Assembly: GCA_002255905.1 (NCBI GenBank)
Contig: NKIN01000004.1
Span: 186,001 to 250,000 of the forward strand
Reading direction: 5' to 3'
From: Burkholderiales bacterium PBB1
Lineage (GTDB): Bacteria > Pseudomonadota > Gammaproteobacteria > Burkholderiales > Burkholderiaceae_C
DNA length: 64,000 nt
The notes under the pieces were generated by a model. It saw only the letters and a program-made list of their open reading frames with translations. It made no database searches and was not told the origin of the DNA. The translations under genes were made by a program, and so were the position numbers. Positions 59,667 through 64,000 of the stretch are shown here, one piece after another (the first letter of the stretch is position 1; every line of letters begins with the position of its first letter).

Positions 59667-60653
59667 ATGAGTTCTGTCGCGCCCGCATGGCTGTGGGGTT
59701 TCTTCTTGCTGTCGGTTCTGGCGGCGTTGTTCATCGATTTCGTCGTGCTGAAGAAGCAGGGTGCCCACGAGGTCTCCGTCAAGCAGGCGATCCGGTGGTC
59801 GCTGCTGTGGGTTGCGCTCAGCTTCGCCTTCAACGCCTTGTTCTGGTGGGCGCTGACGCAAAGCCCCGATCCCGCCGTGGTGGCGCAGGCCAACACGCGG
59901 GCCATGGAGTTCCTGACCGGCTACCTGATCGAAAAGTCGCTGGCCGTCGACAACATCTTCATCTTCTTGATGATCTTCACCTACTTCGCGGTGCCGCCTG
60001 AGTACCAGAAGCGCGTGCTGATGCTGGGCATCGTCGGAGCGATCGTGCTGCGCACTGTGATGATCCTCGTGGGCGGCTGGCTGATCGCGCAGTTCCACTG
60101 GGTGCTCTATGTGTTCGGTGCCTTCTTGTTGCTCACCGGTATCAAGATGTGGTGGGCCGCCGGCAAGGAGCAGTCGCTGGAAGACAACCCGGCGCTCAAG
60201 CTGATGCGCCGCCTGATGCCGGTGTCGAAAAACTTCGACGGTGAAAAGTTCTTCACTGTCGAGAACGGCAAGCGCATTGCCACGCCATTGCTCATGGTGG
60301 TGGCACTCGTGGGCATCACGGATGTGATCTTCGCGGTCGATTCGATCCCGGCCATCTTCGCGATCACCGACGATCCGTTCATCGTGCTCACCTCGAACAT
60401 CTTCGCGATCCTCGGCCTGCGTGCCATGTTCTTCCTGCTGGCCGCCGTGGCTGCGAAGTTCCACTTGCTGAGCTACGGCCTCGCGGTGATCCTGGTCTTC
60501 ATCGGGACCAAGATGCTGCTGATCGACGTCTACAAGATTCCGGTGCTGGTGTCGCTCGGGGTCGTCGTGGGCGTGCTCGCGATCACGATGGTGTGGAGTG
60601 CGCGTACCGCGCCGCGAACTGGTGATGTCAGTCGAAGCGACGTTTCCGCGTGA
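59667..60653 (+). CDS. alx: TerC/Alx-family manganese exporter
   Basis: A 328-residue membrane protein with about nine helices and the acidic motifs EKSLAVDNIFIFLMIF and FAVDSIPAIFAITDD of the Alx/TerC family. E. coli Alx exports Mn2+ under high Mn or high pH and carries the same riboswitch. AGGGAGTTTTC precedes the ATG. It is separate from the TerC homologue at 47.8 kb. Confidence 0.93.
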   Translation: MSSVAPAWLWGFFLLSVLAALFIDFVVLKKQGAHEVSVKQAIRWSLLWVALSFAFNALFWWALTQSPDPAVVAQANTRAMEFLTGYLIEKSLAVDNIFIFLMIFTYFAVPPEYQKRVLMLGIVGAIVLRTVMILVGGWLIAQFHWVLYVFGAFLLLTGIKMWWAAGKEQSLEDNPALKLMRRLMPVSKNFDGEKFFTVENGKRIATPLLMVVALVGITDVIFAVDSIPAIFAITDDPFIVLTSNIFAILGLRAMFFLLAAVAAKFHLLSYGLAVILVFIGTKMLLIDVYKIPVLVSLGVVVGVLAITMVWSARTAPRTGDVSRSDVSA

Positions 60654-60834
60654 CACGGACACGACATTCCGGTGTGCCGGGGGCAAGAATGCGTGTTTCT
60701 CCTAGGAAACTGGCTTCTCAACGCGCAGGGCAAGCAGTACCATCGGCGGCGCACGAAAGCTGTGACGACGAGGGCTCATGCGGCTCTCCGCCAGCCCCGG
60801 CACATCAACCCCTTATTTGATGGAGAGAACAGAC

Positions 60835-61200
60835 ATGGCAACTGCGAAGAAGGCTCCGGCCAAGAAAGCGGCACCCGCAAAGAAAGCCGCAGCCGTGAAG
60901 AAGGCGGTGGCCAAGCCCGCCGCCAAGAAGGCCGCTGCGCCAGCCGCGAAGCGCTCACCGAATGCGGCGTTCATGAAGGCGGTGACGCCGAGCCCGCAAC
61001 TGGCAGCGATCATTGGCGCGACGCCGGTGCCACGCACCGAGGTGACGAAGAAGCTGTGGGAGTACATCAAGGCCCACAAGCTGCAGGACGCAACCAAGAA
61101 GACGAACATCAACGCCGATGCGAAGCTGAAGGAAATCTTCAAGAAGCCTCAGGTCACGATGTTCGAAATGACCAAGCTGGTCAGTGCGCACCTGAAGTGA
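60835..61200 (+). CDS. SWIB/MDM2-domain protein with Ala/Lys/Pro-rich tail
   Basis: A 121-residue protein: an N-terminal ~40 residues made of AKK, APAKK and AVKK repeats, like histone H1 tails and bacterial nucleoid proteins, and a C-terminal SWIB domain (TEVTKKLWEYIKAHKLQD, NINADAKLKEIF, MFEMTKLVSAHLK). The tail likely binds DNA. SWIB is known from eukaryotic chromatin-remodelling complexes and Chlamydia; the bacterial role is unclear. The ATG at 60835 follows GGAGAG. Confidence 0.9.
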   Translation: MATAKKAPAKKAAPAKKAAAVKKAVAKPAAKKAAAPAAKRSPNAAFMKAVTPSPQLAAIIGATPVPRTEVTKKLWEYIKAHKLQDATKKTNINADAKLKEIFKKPQVTMFEMTKLVSAHLK

Positions 61201-61245
61201 TCTGGCTGGTGCCGGCGCGACGCTGTCGCGCAGGTGCTGTCAACG

Positions 61246-61277
61246 AAAAGGCCGACGCCAACGCGTCGGCCTTTTTT
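61246..61277 (+). terminator. Intrinsic terminator after the SWIB gene
   Basis: A 13-bp perfect stem (AAAAGGCCGACGC with GCGTCGGCCTTTT, loop CAAC) followed by T residues lies 45 bp after the stop. It isolates the SWIB gene from metH. Confidence 0.9.
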
Positions 61278-61310
61278 CATGGCTGACGGACGGCGCCTAG
61301 AATGTGAATT

Positions 61311-61400
61311 GCTCAAGGAGCGCTGCGAGAGCCCCGTCGGCACCCACTCGGCGGACAGGCTTCCAGGCTTGGGCAGGGCAGTCGTCAACCGCGCTCACCC
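61311..61400 (+). ncRNA. S-adenosylhomocysteine (SAH) riboswitch
   Basis: The leader of metH has the conserved pieces of the SAH riboswitch: GGAGCGCTGC (61317-61326), CCAGGCTTGGGC (61363-61374) and CCGCGCTC (61389-61396). P1 forms between 61311-61317 and 61368-61374; the pseudoknot forms between GAGCGC (61318-61323) and GCGCTC (61391-61396). SAH binding turns on metH or ahcY genes in beta- and gammaproteobacteria. The gene starts 45 bp later. Confidence 0.88.
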
Positions 61401-61445
61401 GACCCACGGGCCGTGGTGACAGCGCGGCCAGCAAGTGATGCCTCC

Positions 61446-64000
<2,555 letters not shown>

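Overview
The window is a dense, high-GC chromosomal segment with no insertion sequences, CRISPR arrays, rRNA or tRNA genes that I can see. Gene content and order (divergent bamE/fur, dapB-exbB-exbD, hpf-ptsN-hprK, sucCD, a TctE/TctD-type two-component pair, split MetH behind an S-adenosylhomocysteine riboswitch, pilA followed by a PglL-type ligase) point to a betaproteobacterium of the order Burkholderiales, probably near the Leptothrix/Rubrivivax/Ideonella group. This is an inference from recall; no database search was possible.

Layout. 0-5 kb: a truncated TonB-dependent catecholate siderophore receptor with a Fur box, a diguanylate cyclase, and an HD-GYP-like protein. 5-10 kb: bioA-bioF-bioD and a GTP cyclohydrolase II. 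10-15 kb: exbD/exbB, dapB, bamE, fur, hprK, ptsN and hpf. 15-18 kb: corA, a small membrane protein and an MFS transporter.

17.8-29.7 kb is the most distinctive region. An eight-gene leftward operon (FAD amine oxidase-like, DUF1365, cyclopropane-fatty-acid-synthase-like, chalcone isomerase-like, MFS, DUF3833 lipoprotein, SDR, SnoaL-like) and a secreted glutathione peroxidase face a rightward set: a MerR-family regulator with the B12-photoreceptor signature (Wx9EH and ExHxxG), a DUF2256 protein, an FeS-type photolyase/cryptochrome and a di-iron ferritin-like/desaturase-like protein. I read this as a light or singlet-oxygen response unit that repairs DNA and remodels membrane lipids. Its leader carries a TATAAT -10, an overlapping GTCAA-N3-TTGAC palindrome and a hairpin with a T tract that overlaps a 22-codon leader ORF.

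29.8-44 kb: rfaE2, glnE, a YhdP-type giant AsmA-like protein, a nitrilase-family amidase, an M20 peptidase, a two-component system, and LexA-controlled recA with recX. 44-52 kb: sucCD followed on the same strand, often with stop/start overlaps, by a cytochrome P450, a TerC-family protein, a Ser/Thr kinase, a PP2C phosphatase, a two-FHA protein and a metallo-beta-lactamase-fold hydrolase. 52-57 kb: pilA with a sigma-54-like promoter and a strong terminator, then two PglL/Wzy-type ligases and moaC on the opposite strand. 57-64 kb: a BepA-like protease, a small four-helix membrane protein, an Alx/TerC exporter behind a yybP-ykoY (Mn2+) riboswitch, a SWIB-domain protein with a histone-like tail, and metH (lacking the homocysteine domain) behind an SAH riboswitch. 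Most other long open frames are antisense shadows of these genes caused by the high GC content.
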